Positions 22,389 to 32,998 of a DNA stretch of 64,000 bases are shown here, one piece after another (positions within the stretch are counted from its first letter, which is position 1; the number at the start of each line of letters is the position of its first letter). The stretch is from Bauldia sp. GTDB taxonomy: Bacteria > Pseudomonadota > Alphaproteobacteria > Rhizobiales > Kaistiaceae. A program made the translations under genes and the position numbers. The stretch covers positions 1 to 64,000 of the forward strand of contig JANQRX010000010.1 in NCBI GenBank assembly GCA_028284325.1. Reading direction: 5' to 3'. Below the pieces are notes generated by a model. The model worked only from the letters and a program-made list of their open reading frames with translations. It was not told where the DNA came from and ran no database searches.

Positions 22389-22687
22389 GACGCGCCGCGG
22401 TCGAATTTCTCGAGGTCCGGCCGCGGCTCGCCGGCGTGATAGGTGTGAATCACCTCGTCGGTGGCGGTGTCCCTGACCGCGTTGAAGAATCTGCCGCAAC
22501 CGAAAGCATGTCGCCAGCGCTCAAGATGCAATCCACGAGGATTACGCCGCACAAAAAGGAAGTCACGCCAGGCTTCGTCGTCCAGACTGGCAGGATCAGG
22601 TGGTCGGTCCACGTGCGCCTCGCCAGCGTAGGAATATTCGAGCTCGGGAAGCTCATCGTTACAGTAGGGGCAACGGATCAGGAGCAT
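22385..22687 (-). CDS. soxD: Sarcosine oxidase delta subunit
   Basis: MLLIRCPYCNDELPELEYSYAGEAHVDRP; small Zn-binding subunit between soxB and soxA. Confidence 0.95.
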   Translation of the reverse strand: MLLIRCPYCNDELPELEYSYAGEAHVDRPPDPASLDDEAWRDFLFVRRNPRGLHLERWRHAFGCGRFFNAVRDTATDEVIHTYHAGEPRPDLEKFDRGAS

Positions 22688-22695
22688 ACGGACAC

Positions 22696-23964
22696 CTAGT
22701 GCGCGACCGCCGCCGCCGCCGCTTCGTCGATGAGCCGACCTGCCTTGAAACGGTCGATGGTGTAGGGCGCGTTGATGTCATGTGGCTCGCCGCGCGCAAT
22801 TGTGTGGGCAAACACATGCCCGGAACCGGGTGTTGCCTTAAACCCACCGGTGCCCCACCCACAATTGACATAGAGGCCAGGCACCGGCGTCAAACCAATA
22901 ATGGGAGACCGATCGGGCGTGACATCGACGGTACCGCCCCAACTTCTCAGCATGCGCATCCTGCTGAAGATCGGAAACAGCTCGTTAATCGCCGCGATCG
23001 TGTGCTCGATGATGTGCAACCCGCCTCGGGACACGTATGAAACGTATTGGTCTGTTCCCGATCCGATCACCAACTCGCCCTTGTCCGACTGGCTGATATA
23101 GGCGTGGACCGCGTTGGACATCACCACGCACGGGAAGACGGGCTTCACGGGTTCTGAAACCAACGCCTGCAAGGGGTGGCTCTGCAACGGTAGTGTGACG
23201 CCCGCTGTTTCCATGACAGTGGTCGTTGCGCCGGCCACGACGACCGCGACCTTCTTGGCGCCGATGAAACCGCGGCCGGTCTCGACGCCTTTGATGCGGC
23301 CGTCCGCTCCGCGTGCGATTGATATGACGGGGCAATTCTGAATGATGTCGACGCCGCGTTGCGCCGCTCCGCGCGCGTAACCCCACGCGACGGCGTCGTG
23401 TCGGGCGGTACCACCGCGCCGTTGCAACGCTGCACCCAACACCGGGTACCGGGCCGACGGGTCAATGTTCAGCGGTGGGCAGTAGTCCTTTGCCTCTTCA
23501 GGCGTCAGCCAGACATTATCGACGCCGTTGAGCTTGTTGGCGTAGATGTGTCGCTGGAAACTCTGCGTGTCGTGAACGTTGTGCGCAAGCATCATGACGC
23601 CGCGCTGCGAAAACATGACGTTGTAGTTGAGCTCCTGGCTCAGGCCTTCCCACAGTTTGACCGCGTGGTCGTAAAGCCTAGCACTCTCGTCATACAGGTA
23701 GTTCGACCGAATAATGGTCGTGTTGCGGCCGGTGTTGCCGCCTCCCAACCACCCCCGTTCAACAACCGCGACATCGGTGATCCCGTGTTCTTTGGCGAGG
23801 TAATAGGCGGTTGCGAGACCGTGGCCGCCGGCACCCACAATGACGACCTCATACGCGCGCTTGGGTTCAGCGGCCGGCCATTGCGGCCGCCAGCCGACAT
23901 TGCCCTTGAGACCCTGCCAAACCACTTGCGAGAGCGAGAAGCGCATCCGCACCATCCAAGCCAT
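22696..23964 (-). CDS. soxB: Sarcosine oxidase beta subunit
   Basis: FAD oxidoreductase with VIVGAGGHGLATAYYLAKEHGITDVAVVERGWLGGGNTGRNTTIIRSNY. Confidence 0.95.
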   Translation of the reverse strand: MAWMVRMRFSLSQVVWQGLKGNVGWRPQWPAAEPKRAYEVVIVGAGGHGLATAYYLAKEHGITDVAVVERGWLGGGNTGRNTTIIRSNYLYDESARLYDHAVKLWEGLSQELNYNVMFSQRGVMMLAHNVHDTQSFQRHIYANKLNGVDNVWLTPEEAKDYCPPLNIDPSARYPVLGAALQRRGGTARHDAVAWGYARGAAQRGVDIIQNCPVISIARGADGRIKGVETGRGFIGAKKVAVVVAGATTTVMETAGVTLPLQSHPLQALVSEPVKPVFPCVVMSNAVHAYISQSDKGELVIGSGTDQYVSYVSRGGLHIIEHTIAAINELFPIFSRMRMLRSWGGTVDVTPDRSPIIGLTPVPGLYVNCGWGTGGFKATPGSGHVFAHTIARGEPHDINAPYTIDRFKAGRLIDEAAAAAVAH

Positions 23965-24039
23965 TTCGAGAGGTCACATTGGTGCACTGACGACCAACAG
24001 AATAGTAGAAATGAACCAGATATCTGGTAATTTCCGATC

Positions 24040-25056
24040 ATGCCAAGTCGCACGGCAGGTCCGCGTTTGTCGATCGGGTTTGTACTCGCCCCGCGGTTCA
24101 CGCTGACGGCGTTTGCAAGTTTTGTTGACGTGCTTCGTCTGGCAGCAGACGAGGGCGACCGCAGTCGTCCGATCATGTGTCGCTGGGACATACTCTCGTC
24201 GTCGATGGAACCAATCGCGGCAAGTTGCGGCACCACTATCAATCCGGACAGCCGTTTCGGTGATCCCGCAGCATATGATTACGTTGCGGTTGTCGGTGGC
24301 CTGGTCGATCATGTCCCGGATCTTGATCCGGCCTGCGTTGCTTTCATACGAACTGCCGCCGAGTCCGGTGTTCCTCTGATCGGAATATGTACCGGCGCGT
24401 TCGTGCTTCATCGCGCGGGATTGATGGACGGCCATCGGTGTTGCGTGAGCTGGTTTCACCACGGCGACTTTCTGGAAGCGTTTGACGGCTTGGTGCCCAT
24501 CTCGGATCAGATATTCGTCGTTGACCGCGATCGGATCACATGTTCAGGCGGTGTGAGCTCCGCTCACCTCGCCGCCCATTTGGTCGACAAACACGTCGGC
24601 GCGTCGTCTGCCCACAAGAGCCTGCGCATTTTGATCATGGATCGTCCCGAAGAGGGTGAGTCCCCACAGCCCGGCGCGCCAATTGGCCTGCAATCGCAGG
24701 ACCCCTTGGTCCAACGTGCTTTGAACACGATGCAGCAGACCATCGAATATCCGCTCACGACGGGTAAGCTGGCCCGGCGACTGGGCTGCGCGCCGAGCAC
24801 GCTCCGTCGGCGTTTTCATGCGTCGCTGTCGCTTACGCCGTCGCAAGTCTCCCGGCATATTCGCCTTGAGGAAGCGCGCCGACTTCTGCTCTCGACACAG
24901 AAAACAGTGTCGAACGTGGCGTCGATGACCGGCTTCACTGACGCCTCCCACCTCGGCAAGGCGCTTCTCGCCAAGTACGGGATGACGCCCACGCTTATGC
25001 GGCGTGGAGGCCGTCCGGGTAAGGCAAGCGTCGGCGGCGACGGTCAGCTTCAATAG
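24040..25056 (+). CDS. GlxA family transcriptional regulator (DJ-1/PfpI-like N-terminus, AraC C-terminus)
   Basis: ICTGAFVLHRAGLMDGHRC plus AraC HTH (LARRLGCAPSTLRRRFHASLSLTPSQVSRHIRLEEARRLL). Confidence 0.92.
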   Translation: MPSRTAGPRLSIGFVLAPRFTLTAFASFVDVLRLAADEGDRSRPIMCRWDILSSSMEPIAASCGTTINPDSRFGDPAAYDYVAVVGGLVDHVPDLDPACVAFIRTAAESGVPLIGICTGAFVLHRAGLMDGHRCCVSWFHHGDFLEAFDGLVPISDQIFVVDRDRITCSGGVSSAHLAAHLVDKHVGASSAHKSLRILIMDRPEEGESPQPGAPIGLQSQDPLVQRALNTMQQTIEYPLTTGKLARRLGCAPSTLRRRFHASLSLTPSQVSRHIRLEEARRLLLSTQKTVSNVASMTGFTDASHLGKALLAKYGMTPTLMRRGGRPGKASVGGDGQLQ

Positions 25057-25946
25057 TAAGACGATCTGCGAATAAGCTCCTTCGCCTCATCCGCAAGGGC
25101 TCTCGCGTCCTGCTTGAGCTGACCGTTCGCCGCAACCGCATACATCCGATGGCTGGGGACGGGGCGAGCGGGCGTAAGCACCTGGAGTTCGCTCGCCCAT
25201 GCGTCGACGGATCTAAGCGCGTAAGGCAGCAGCACCACCGCTGAACCCTCTGCGGCTAAGCGCGCAATGACGGTTAGCGAATCGCAGAAACTGAAGCGGC
25301 TGGGAGCAAGTGGTTTGAACCACTCGTTGATGCTCTCGTAGAGGAGCGATGGCGGTGGGTTCGAGATAATCTGGTATTCGCTCAGCGACGCTGGATCATA
25401 AGCCTGCCGGGGTAAATGCAAAGAAGGGGAAGCCATCCACGCGAGATCAACTTGTCCCATGTAGTCCCAGTTCGGGACCGCTGTTTCTTCTGGGCTTGTT
25501 AGGAACGCAACGTCCAATTCGCCGTCAGCCATTCTGTTCTTTATCGTGTGGCTGAAAGCCACGTGTATCTCCGGGACAAGGTGCGCGAAGGATGTTTCGA
25601 CTGTCTTCAACAAGCGCGGCAGTATCGTTACTGCGAACATATCCGCTGCCCCAATACGAATGCGAACTCGCTGACGCCTGGACCGGGTAAAGCACGAATG
25701 TTCCACCTGTCGCGCGACATCCGTGAGCGTCTCGAAAGTGCTCTGGAGTGCAAGGCCGTCGCTCGTAAGCCGCAGGTTCCGACCGCTTTTTTCAAAGACC
25801 TTCAGATCCATTGACCGCTCGAACTCTCGGATACGATGGGTCAACGCAGGCTGTGAAAGACCAAGTCTCTGTGCCGCTTCCCGCATCGACCCGAGTTTTG
25901 CCACCCAAACGATAGCTTCGATTTGTGCCAACGTCAGACGATACAT
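25050..25946 (-). CDS. LysR family transcriptional regulator
   Basis: LAQIEAIVWVAKLGSMREAAQRLGLSQPALTHRIREFERSMDLKVFEKSGR. Confidence 0.93.
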   Translation of the reverse strand: MYRLTLAQIEAIVWVAKLGSMREAAQRLGLSQPALTHRIREFERSMDLKVFEKSGRNLRLTSDGLALQSTFETLTDVARQVEHSCFTRSRRQRVRIRIGAADMFAVTILPRLLKTVETSFAHLVPEIHVAFSHTIKNRMADGELDVAFLTSPEETAVPNWDYMGQVDLAWMASPSLHLPRQAYDPASLSEYQIISNPPPSLLYESINEWFKPLAPSRFSFCDSLTVIARLAAEGSAVVLLPYALRSVDAWASELQVLTPARPVPSHRMYAVAANGQLKQDARALADEAKELIRRSSYY

Positions 25947-26099
25947 GCGGAAATCCTATTGATATTGCCGAACTAAATAATTGGATTTCATCGAAGTAGT
26001 CAATCACCGTTGGTTGTGGAAGGGCGGGGCCCCGGGCGAGCCCCGGCGAACTGCCGGGCCGGTCCTCGGCCTTCCGCATTGCTTGATAGACAAGAAGAC

Positions 26100-28193
26100 A
26101 TGCGCAAAGTGAAAGCCCTAAGCATTCGTGTGGGGGTCGACATCGGTGGAACGTTCACCGACCTAGTCGCGTTAAGGCCTTCTGGCGCCGTTGCCACGCT
26201 GAAAATCCCCTCCACCCCTCAAGACTATGGTCTTGGAATAATTGATGGTCTGCGGAAGCTGTCCGATGCAGCGGGGTTTAGCCCAGGCGACATAGGCGAT
26301 ATCGTTCATGCAACCACGGTCGCCACGAACACCGTATTGGAACAGAAGGGTGCGCGAACCGGCCTCGTGACCACGGCCGGTTTCAGGGACATTCTGGAAC
26401 TGAAGCGTCTTCGTATTCCGGTACTTTATGATCTTCAATACGTGAAACCACTTCCGATGGTACCGAGGCATTTGCGCTTCGAGGTGGAAGAGCGATTGGG
26501 CCCGGACGGGAGTGTTTGGCGACCGCTGCAAGAGGACAGCGCGCAGAAGATTGCGGACCAGTTGGCTGCGGCGGATGTCGAGGCAGTGGCGATCTGCCTT
26601 TTACATTCATACGCTAACGCCGAACACGAACTTAAACTGGAGGAGATCATCAGGGAGAGACTAGGCGGTGATGTCTATATCGCGAGGTCGTCGTCGATTC
26701 TCCCCGAGATTCGCGAGTACGAACGCACCAGCACGACGGTCGTCAGCGCATACGTCGGACCAACCGTAGCGACCTACCTAGACAGGCTGGGTGCATCGCT
26801 GCGCGCGGCCGATATCAGAGTGCCATTGAGGGTCGTTCAATCGAACGGTGGCGCCATGTCTCGGCAGAACGCGGTAAGGAGTCCGGCGCACCTACTTGAA
26901 TCGGGCCCTGCGGCTGGCGTGATTGCTTGTGCGAGGGCTGCAAGCGAGTTGGGCCTTGACCGGGTGATTTCGCTCGACATGGGCGGTACGACCGCGAAGG
27001 CAGCCATGATAGAAGGCGGCAAACCGGCGCGAACAACGGAGTACGAAGTAGGCGCCGGCATCAATCTCTCCAGCAAACTGGTGAAAGGTGGCGGCTACGC
27101 AGTAAATCTCCCGTTCATTGATGTCTCCGAAATCGGTGCCGGCGGCGGTAGCGTGGTTTCCATCGGCAATGAAGGAACGATCAATGTCGGGCCACGAAGC
27201 GCAGGCGCGGTCCCCGGTCCCGCTTGCTATCAGAAAGGAGGACTGGAACCCACGTTCACTGATGCGGTGGTGGCGCTGGGTTACTTAAACCAAACCGCGC
27301 TTGCTGGGGGGCAGCTTCCAATAGACGCGTCTCTCGCGCGTGAGGCCATTCGAAATCACGTAGCCGACCCTCTTGGAAAGCCGGCAATGGAGGCGGCGTT
27401 CGGCGTGTTTTCGCTCGCCGCGGCCACCATGACCCGAGCGGTCAAGGCCGTCACGACCTTTAGAGGACGGGACCCAAGGGAGTTTACGCTTTTCGCGTTT
27501 GGCGGAAATGGCCCGGTGGCTGCATTCGCTGTGGCGAGGGAGCTAGGTATCCAAACGGTGATGGTCCCACCGGCCCCAGGGGTTTTCAGTGCATTCGGTC
27601 TGCCGCTGGCGGACATTGAGCACGAAATGACGCGCAGCATGGTAACCCCGTGTGTGCCGGCCAACAGCGATAAGATCTACAGTGTAGCCCTGGAGCTCAA
27701 GCAGCGCGGAGCCCTGGCTCTTGAAGCAGATGGTTTTCGGCCTGACGATATGGAGTTCACGCACTTAGTCGACATGCGCTACGTGGGCCAGGCCTTCGAA
27801 CTGACGGTTGAGGTGCCCGCGAACGCAATCAATGTGGATGCCGCGTTGGATGCCTTTCATGCTGAGCACGACAGGACGTACGGACATCACTCACCAGACG
27901 ACATGGTCGAGATCATTAATCTGCGTGTCGTCGCAAGGGGAAAACACCAAAGCTCCAACGGAGGTTCCTTGGTTCACAAGTCCTCTCCCAGCCAGAGCGG
28001 TGTGCAGCGGACCGCCTTCTTTGGGCAGCAAGGCATGCACGACGTCCCAGTTGTCGCCCGAGAGGATCTGAGCAGTTCCTTCGCAGGCGGTCCGCTCATC
28101 ATCGAAGAATACGATTCTACCTGCGTCGTACCCCCTGAAGCCAGTGTGCGCGTTGATCAGCGCGGAAACATCGAAATGCGGATCGATCAATGA
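26100..28193 (+). CDS. hyuA: Hydantoinase/oxoprolinase family protein, subunit A
   Basis: RVGVDIGGTFTDLVAL, ATTVATNTVLEQKGARTGLVTTAGFRD, VISLDMGGTTAKAAMIEGG. Confidence 0.93.
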   Translation: MRKVKALSIRVGVDIGGTFTDLVALRPSGAVATLKIPSTPQDYGLGIIDGLRKLSDAAGFSPGDIGDIVHATTVATNTVLEQKGARTGLVTTAGFRDILELKRLRIPVLYDLQYVKPLPMVPRHLRFEVEERLGPDGSVWRPLQEDSAQKIADQLAAADVEAVAICLLHSYANAEHELKLEEIIRERLGGDVYIARSSSILPEIREYERTSTTVVSAYVGPTVATYLDRLGASLRAADIRVPLRVVQSNGGAMSRQNAVRSPAHLLESGPAAGVIACARAASELGLDRVISLDMGGTTAKAAMIEGGKPARTTEYEVGAGINLSSKLVKGGGYAVNLPFIDVSEIGAGGGSVVSIGNEGTINVGPRSAGAVPGPACYQKGGLEPTFTDAVVALGYLNQTALAGGQLPIDASLAREAIRNHVADPLGKPAMEAAFGVFSLAAATMTRAVKAVTTFRGRDPREFTLFAFGGNGPVAAFAVARELGIQTVMVPPAPGVFSAFGLPLADIEHEMTRSMVTPCVPANSDKIYSVALELKQRGALALEADGFRPDDMEFTHLVDMRYVGQAFELTVEVPANAINVDAALDAFHAEHDRTYGHHSPDDMVEIINLRVVARGKHQSSNGGSLVHKSSPSQSGVQRTAFFGQQGMHDVPVVAREDLSSSFAGGPLIIEEYDSTCVVPPEASVRVDQRGNIEMRIDQ

Positions 28194-29914
28194 CCTCCAA
28201 TCAACCTGATCCACTTACCTTTGAGGTCGTCAAGCACGCGCTGGCGTCAATTGGCGACGAAATGGCGTTGGTAATTCTGCGCAGCGCGTTTTCACCGGTC
28301 GTGCGCGACTCGATGGATTACTCGACCGCGGTCATGGATAAAAATGGTGCCGTGGTTGCACAAGGTCTTACGTTGGCCGTTCAACTCGGGTCGTTCCCGG
28401 ATGTGATGCGTCATCTGCTGAAGCAGTACGCCGACGATATTCACCCCGGTGATCTGTTCATTTGCAACGATCCGTACGGGGCGGGCGGTCAGCACCTCCC
28501 GGACATCTACATCATCAAGCCGATTTTCGTTGACGAAACGCTGGAGGGCTTCGCTGCCACCATAGCTCATCACTCGGACGTGGGTGGCATTGCTCCGGGT
28601 AGCGTCGCGATTCACGCGACTGACATTCATCAGGAGGGGCTGCGGCTACCTATCGTTAAGCTCTATGACCAAGGTGCAGTCAGTGGCTCCATAATGAAGA
28701 TATTGGAGCGGAACACACGCAATCCAGTCCATCTTCTTGGAGATATCCGCGCTCAGATAGCGGCTTGCAGAGCCGGCGAGAATGGATTGACCAAGCTCGT
28801 TCGTAGGTACGGAGCGGAGGAGCTAACCGGCTATTTGGAGGAGCTTCAGGCGCAGGCCGAACGGATGATGCGCGCCGACATCGCGCTTATCCCGGACGGG
28901 GTTTACCAGTTCACTGATTGGATCGACGGGGTGGGTGAGGCCCCTCAGCGCCTCAAGATTCAAGCGACTGTGACCGTCGATGGCGATCACATGAAAATCG
29001 ACTTCACGGGGACTTCAAAGCAAGTTCCAGCAGCGATCAACGCGCCGGTGGCGATGGCCAGGTCATCAGCATTTTGCGCAGCGCGATGCGTAGGGTCCGC
29101 TGATATCCCCAGCTGCGAGGGGTATATGAGGGCGATCGAACTCGTGGTTCCCGAAGGGACAATCATAAATCCAAATTCTCCGGCGGCTTGTGGCGCCCGT
29201 GGCGTGATGGGGTATCGGACCTTCGACGCGATTATGGGTGCGTTGGCCCAAGCGGTTCCCGAGCGCGTCGTCGCTGCATCGGAGGGTGGTCCGACACTGT
29301 TCGCAATAGGCGGCAATCACAATGGCTCGGCGTATACGCTTACAGAAGTCATGGTCGGCTGTTGGGGTGCGCGCCGCGGTTTGGACGGACTCGACGGCGC
29401 GTCGAATCCGGCGGCCAACCTTTCCAACCAGCCAATCGAGTTGATTGAATCAAGTTACCCGATAGAGATCGCGAGATATGGATTCGTAGCAGACTCTGGA
29501 GGTGCCGGCGAATACCGAGGTGGTCTCGCTTACGTCCGAGAGTTTAAGCTCAGAGAAGGCGAAGCGACGTTTACCACGCGCGCCGACCGACGTGATAATC
29601 CTCCGTATGGTTTGGAAGGCGGGAAGCCCGGCAAGGGATCGATCAATGAGTTCTGGCGGGGTGGCAAAGCCACGCTTCTCCCAACCATGCCGATGTGTTC
29701 CTACCGTCTGGCAGCTGGTGACTCGTTCCGGCATGTGAGTGCGGGGGGCGGCGGCTTTGGTCCGGCAAAGTTGCGTGATGTCGACGCGGTACTCCGGGAT
29801 GTATTAGAGGGCAAAGTATCCGTTCGTGCCGCCGAGGAGGAGTATGGCGTTTCGGTCGATCTGAGCTCCGGTATGATCGATGAAAGGCGGACGGCTGAGC
29901 TTCGCGAAGCCTGA
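28190..29914 (+). CDS. hyuB: Hydantoinase B/oxoprolinase family protein
   Basis: SFPDVMRHLLKQYADDIHPGDLFICNDPYGAGGQHLPDIYIIKPIF; overlaps hyuA end. Confidence 0.93.
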   Translation: MTSNQPDPLTFEVVKHALASIGDEMALVILRSAFSPVVRDSMDYSTAVMDKNGAVVAQGLTLAVQLGSFPDVMRHLLKQYADDIHPGDLFICNDPYGAGGQHLPDIYIIKPIFVDETLEGFAATIAHHSDVGGIAPGSVAIHATDIHQEGLRLPIVKLYDQGAVSGSIMKILERNTRNPVHLLGDIRAQIAACRAGENGLTKLVRRYGAEELTGYLEELQAQAERMMRADIALIPDGVYQFTDWIDGVGEAPQRLKIQATVTVDGDHMKIDFTGTSKQVPAAINAPVAMARSSAFCAARCVGSADIPSCEGYMRAIELVVPEGTIINPNSPAACGARGVMGYRTFDAIMGALAQAVPERVVAASEGGPTLFAIGGNHNGSAYTLTEVMVGCWGARRGLDGLDGASNPAANLSNQPIELIESSYPIEIARYGFVADSGGAGEYRGGLAYVREFKLREGEATFTTRADRRDNPPYGLEGGKPGKGSINEFWRGGKATLLPTMPMCSYRLAAGDSFRHVSAGGGGFGPAKLRDVDAVLRDVLEGKVSVRAAEEEYGVSVDLSSGMIDERRTAELREA

Positions 29915-29920
29915 TTGGCG

Positions 29921-31486
29921 ATGCCCGATGTCGTAATCCGTGACGGGACCATTATCGATGGATCCGGTGCTCCGGCTTTTGTAGCAAACGTCATTATCGA
30001 CAATGGGCGGATCGCCGACGTTACGTCGGCCTGTCCCGAAGCTGAAGAAACGATTGACGCTACCGGGCTTGTTGTTGCTCCGGGATTCATTGATATCCAC
30101 AGTCACGCTGACTTCACGCTACTGGTTGATCCGCGCGCAGTGAGCGCTCTCTCCCAAGGGGTTACGCTGGAGGTTCTTGGCAACTGCGGCCACGGGTGTT
30201 TTCCCGTTCGCGACCAGGCAATCGCCAAGACCGCCATCTATGGCGTCGATGACACGATCCCCGTCGACTGGAGCAGCTGCGCGAGTTACTTGGGCGCGCT
30301 TGAGAGGGCCGCCCCGGCAGTGAATGTTTTAACACTGGTGCCCAATGGTCAACTTCGACAGGCGGTTACCGGAGTGAAGGACACTCCTGCAAACGATGAA
30401 GAATTGTCGGCGATGCTACATCTTCTCGATGAGGGCATGGAGGCCGGCGCGTTTGGGATATCGACGGGGCTGGAGTACCCACTCGAGCGGGGTGCAGACC
30501 AGGACGAAATTGTTACTCTATTGCGAAGGGTGGCCACTCAAGGGGGATTCTACGCCACTCATACCCGCAATCGAGATGACGGCGCAATACAGGCGGTGGC
30601 TGAGGCAATCCAAAGCGCGCGCGATGCAGGCATTCGTCTTCAAATTTCACATCTGCTCCCTCGGGGGACAGCAGAGCACGGTATTCGGTGCATCGAACTT
30701 GTCGATAAGGCGCGCAATGACGGTGATGACATCGGCTTTGATATGCATACGCGAACGTTTTCTATGACGTTTCTACATGCAATGCTTCCGGCATGGGCTT
30801 TGGAAAACGGCCTCCGCCACATCGACAAAGTTGTCTCTGCTCCTCGATTACGGTCCCGCATTCTCGCCCATGATTCAATGCTCTCAAAATTGGGCTGGCA
30901 TCGCATTGTCCTACTGGACAACGATATCGTGCCTGAATTCGCTCGACTCACCATCGATGAGATCGGACGCCGGATCGGTTTGCCGGCGAAGGTCGCTGCG
31001 CTCAACTTGATTGAACGTGCCCGACTCCACCGGCAGCCACTCATGGTAATTGCGCCGGTCTATTCACAGGAGGATCAGAAACGGGCGTTTGCGCACGAGC
31101 TCTGCGTTCCCGGATCGGATGCTGTCACACTCGCCCCCGATGGTCCGTTGGCCAAATCGACGTTTCACGGTGCCTATGATTGGGCGGCATGGTTCTACAG
31201 GTTCGCTGTCAACGAGCCTGGATTCCTATCTCGCGAGGAGGCAATTCACAGGCTGACTGGTCGTCCAGCATCCATCGTGGGGCTGGAAGATCGCGGCTTG
31301 ATCCGCCGGGAAGCAAAGGCCGACATCGCAATTTTTGACGAAGGGTTTGGTCACACGACCGATCTTTGGACGCCAAACAGCATCGCGCACGGTATGCGCT
31401 ACGTGTTTGTAAATGGCGCGCTCGCATTCGCCGACGGGTCGGTGACCGGTAACCGAAATGGCGAGGTGCTCCGGAGGTCTCGTTAA
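29921..31486 (+). CDS. N-acyl-D-amino-acid deacylase/amidohydrolase family protein
   Basis: VIRDGTIIDGSGAPAFVANVIIDNGRI, VVAPGFIDIHSHADFTLL, GNCGHGCFP, GISTGLEYPL. Confidence 0.9.
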   Translation: MPDVVIRDGTIIDGSGAPAFVANVIIDNGRIADVTSACPEAEETIDATGLVVAPGFIDIHSHADFTLLVDPRAVSALSQGVTLEVLGNCGHGCFPVRDQAIAKTAIYGVDDTIPVDWSSCASYLGALERAAPAVNVLTLVPNGQLRQAVTGVKDTPANDEELSAMLHLLDEGMEAGAFGISTGLEYPLERGADQDEIVTLLRRVATQGGFYATHTRNRDDGAIQAVAEAIQSARDAGIRLQISHLLPRGTAEHGIRCIELVDKARNDGDDIGFDMHTRTFSMTFLHAMLPAWALENGLRHIDKVVSAPRLRSRILAHDSMLSKLGWHRIVLLDNDIVPEFARLTIDEIGRRIGLPAKVAALNLIERARLHRQPLMVIAPVYSQEDQKRAFAHELCVPGSDAVTLAPDGPLAKSTFHGAYDWAAWFYRFAVNEPGFLSREEAIHRLTGRPASIVGLEDRGLIRREAKADIAIFDEGFGHTTDLWTPNSIAHGMRYVFVNGALAFADGSVTGNRNGEVLRRSR

Positions 31487-31670
31487 GCGAGGGCCTCCCG
31501 GGTTGCCAGCCGCAAGCGTTACGTTCGGCGCGGAATCAAATAGCGACCTCCGCGCAGTAAGGGTGATAGTCGCCAATCTCCCGATTATTCTTGTCAGGGA
31601 AACAAACGACGAAATTACCTCGGAAAAGAGTTCACGACGAACGATGGTCAGCCGCTTGCAGGGCCCGCCT

Positions 31671-32987
31671 TCATCGGCTTTGCCAAATTTGTCCCGGGAG
31701 CCAGAGAGCAATTTCCGGCCAGATGACGATGAATACAGCGGCCAAACACATGAGCAGGAAGAATGGAGCGGCCGCCGCTGCAATTCGTCCAATGTTCCAA
31801 CCTGTTAGGCCCTGGATGACAAATAGATTGAAGCCCACCGGCGGTGTGATCTGAGCCAACTCGATCATGATTACAAGAAATATGCCGAACCAAATTGGAT
31901 CCCATCCCGCCTGCAAGGCCAAAGGCAACGTGATTGGTAAGCTCATGACCGTGATCGAGATACCGTCAAGGAACAGCCCCAGAACCAGATAGAAGATAGC
32001 AAGGACAGCGATGAGGGCGAAAGGAGTAAGCTCCCAACTGGCTATCAGCAACGCCAAGTTTCGTGGCACATGAGAATAGCCCATGGCAGTAGACAGGAAC
32101 GCTGCCGAAACCACGATCGACACAACCATGGCCGATACGGCAATAGCGCTCATTAGGGAGTTCCAGAAAATCTCAAACGTCAGGCGTCGGAGTAGAAGTG
32201 TCACAACTATTGTTGCGACAACGCCAACTGCTGCCGCCTCCGATGGTGTTGTGACGCCGGTGTAGATGCCTCCGAGAACCACCGCGATAAGAAACATGAT
32301 CGGTACGAGATCCAAGAACGCAGGCCCGATCTCGTGCATATCGAACTCCTTGCCCCTCGACGGCGCAATCTCTTCGGACATCACACCCCGGATGCCGATG
32401 TAGCTGGAATATAGAAACGCCACGAGAAGGCCGGGCAACAGCCCTGCTGCGAACAAGCGCGCGATGGAGACCTCGGCGAGCACACCATATATTATCATGA
32501 CGATTGACGGGGGTATCAGAAGTCCCAAGCTTCCAGCGCCAGCCAATGATCCTACGGCCAGACCCGAGTGATATCCGCGACCAAGAAGAGTTCTCGTTGT
32601 GATTTTTCCAATGGTCGCGGTCGTTGCAGCACTTGAACCGCTCACCGCGGCAAAAAGCGTACAGCCGGCGATGTTGGTGTGCAGCAGGCGCCCCGGCAAG
32701 TGCTCAACGAAAACGGCGAGACCGCGAAAAATGCGATCTGACATATCCGAGCGATAGATCATCTCGCCCATGAATATGAACATCGGTATCGAGGCGATCT
32801 CCCATGAATTTGAGGCACGCCACAGAATACCTTTCATAATGAAGCCGACGCGATCCAATGGGAAACCAAGTACAAAAACCAAGATGGATACGCCGACCAA
32901 CAAAAGGCCCGCAAATATCCAGACACCACTGCCGAGAAAGACCCCGATCAGGGCAATCGTAATCATGCCGATGGTAAGAGCGTCCAT
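31671..32987 (-). CDS. dctM: TRAP transporter large permease (DctM)
   Basis: GSSAATTATIGKITTRTLLGRGYHSGLAVGSLAGAGSLGLLIPPSIVMIIYG. Confidence 0.94.
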   Translation of the reverse strand: MDALTIGMITIALIGVFLGSGVWIFAGLLLVGVSILVFVLGFPLDRVGFIMKGILWRASNSWEIASIPMFIFMGEMIYRSDMSDRIFRGLAVFVEHLPGRLLHTNIAGCTLFAAVSGSSAATTATIGKITTRTLLGRGYHSGLAVGSLAGAGSLGLLIPPSIVMIIYGVLAEVSIARLFAAGLLPGLLVAFLYSSYIGIRGVMSEEIAPSRGKEFDMHEIGPAFLDLVPIMFLIAVVLGGIYTGVTTPSEAAAVGVVATIVVTLLLRRLTFEIFWNSLMSAIAVSAMVVSIVVSAAFLSTAMGYSHVPRNLALLIASWELTPFALIAVLAIFYLVLGLFLDGISITVMSLPITLPLALQAGWDPIWFGIFLVIMIELAQITPPVGFNLFVIQGLTGWNIGRIAAAAAPFFLLMCLAAVFIVIWPEIALWLPGQIWQSR

Positions 32988-32998
32988 GCAACCTCTTC

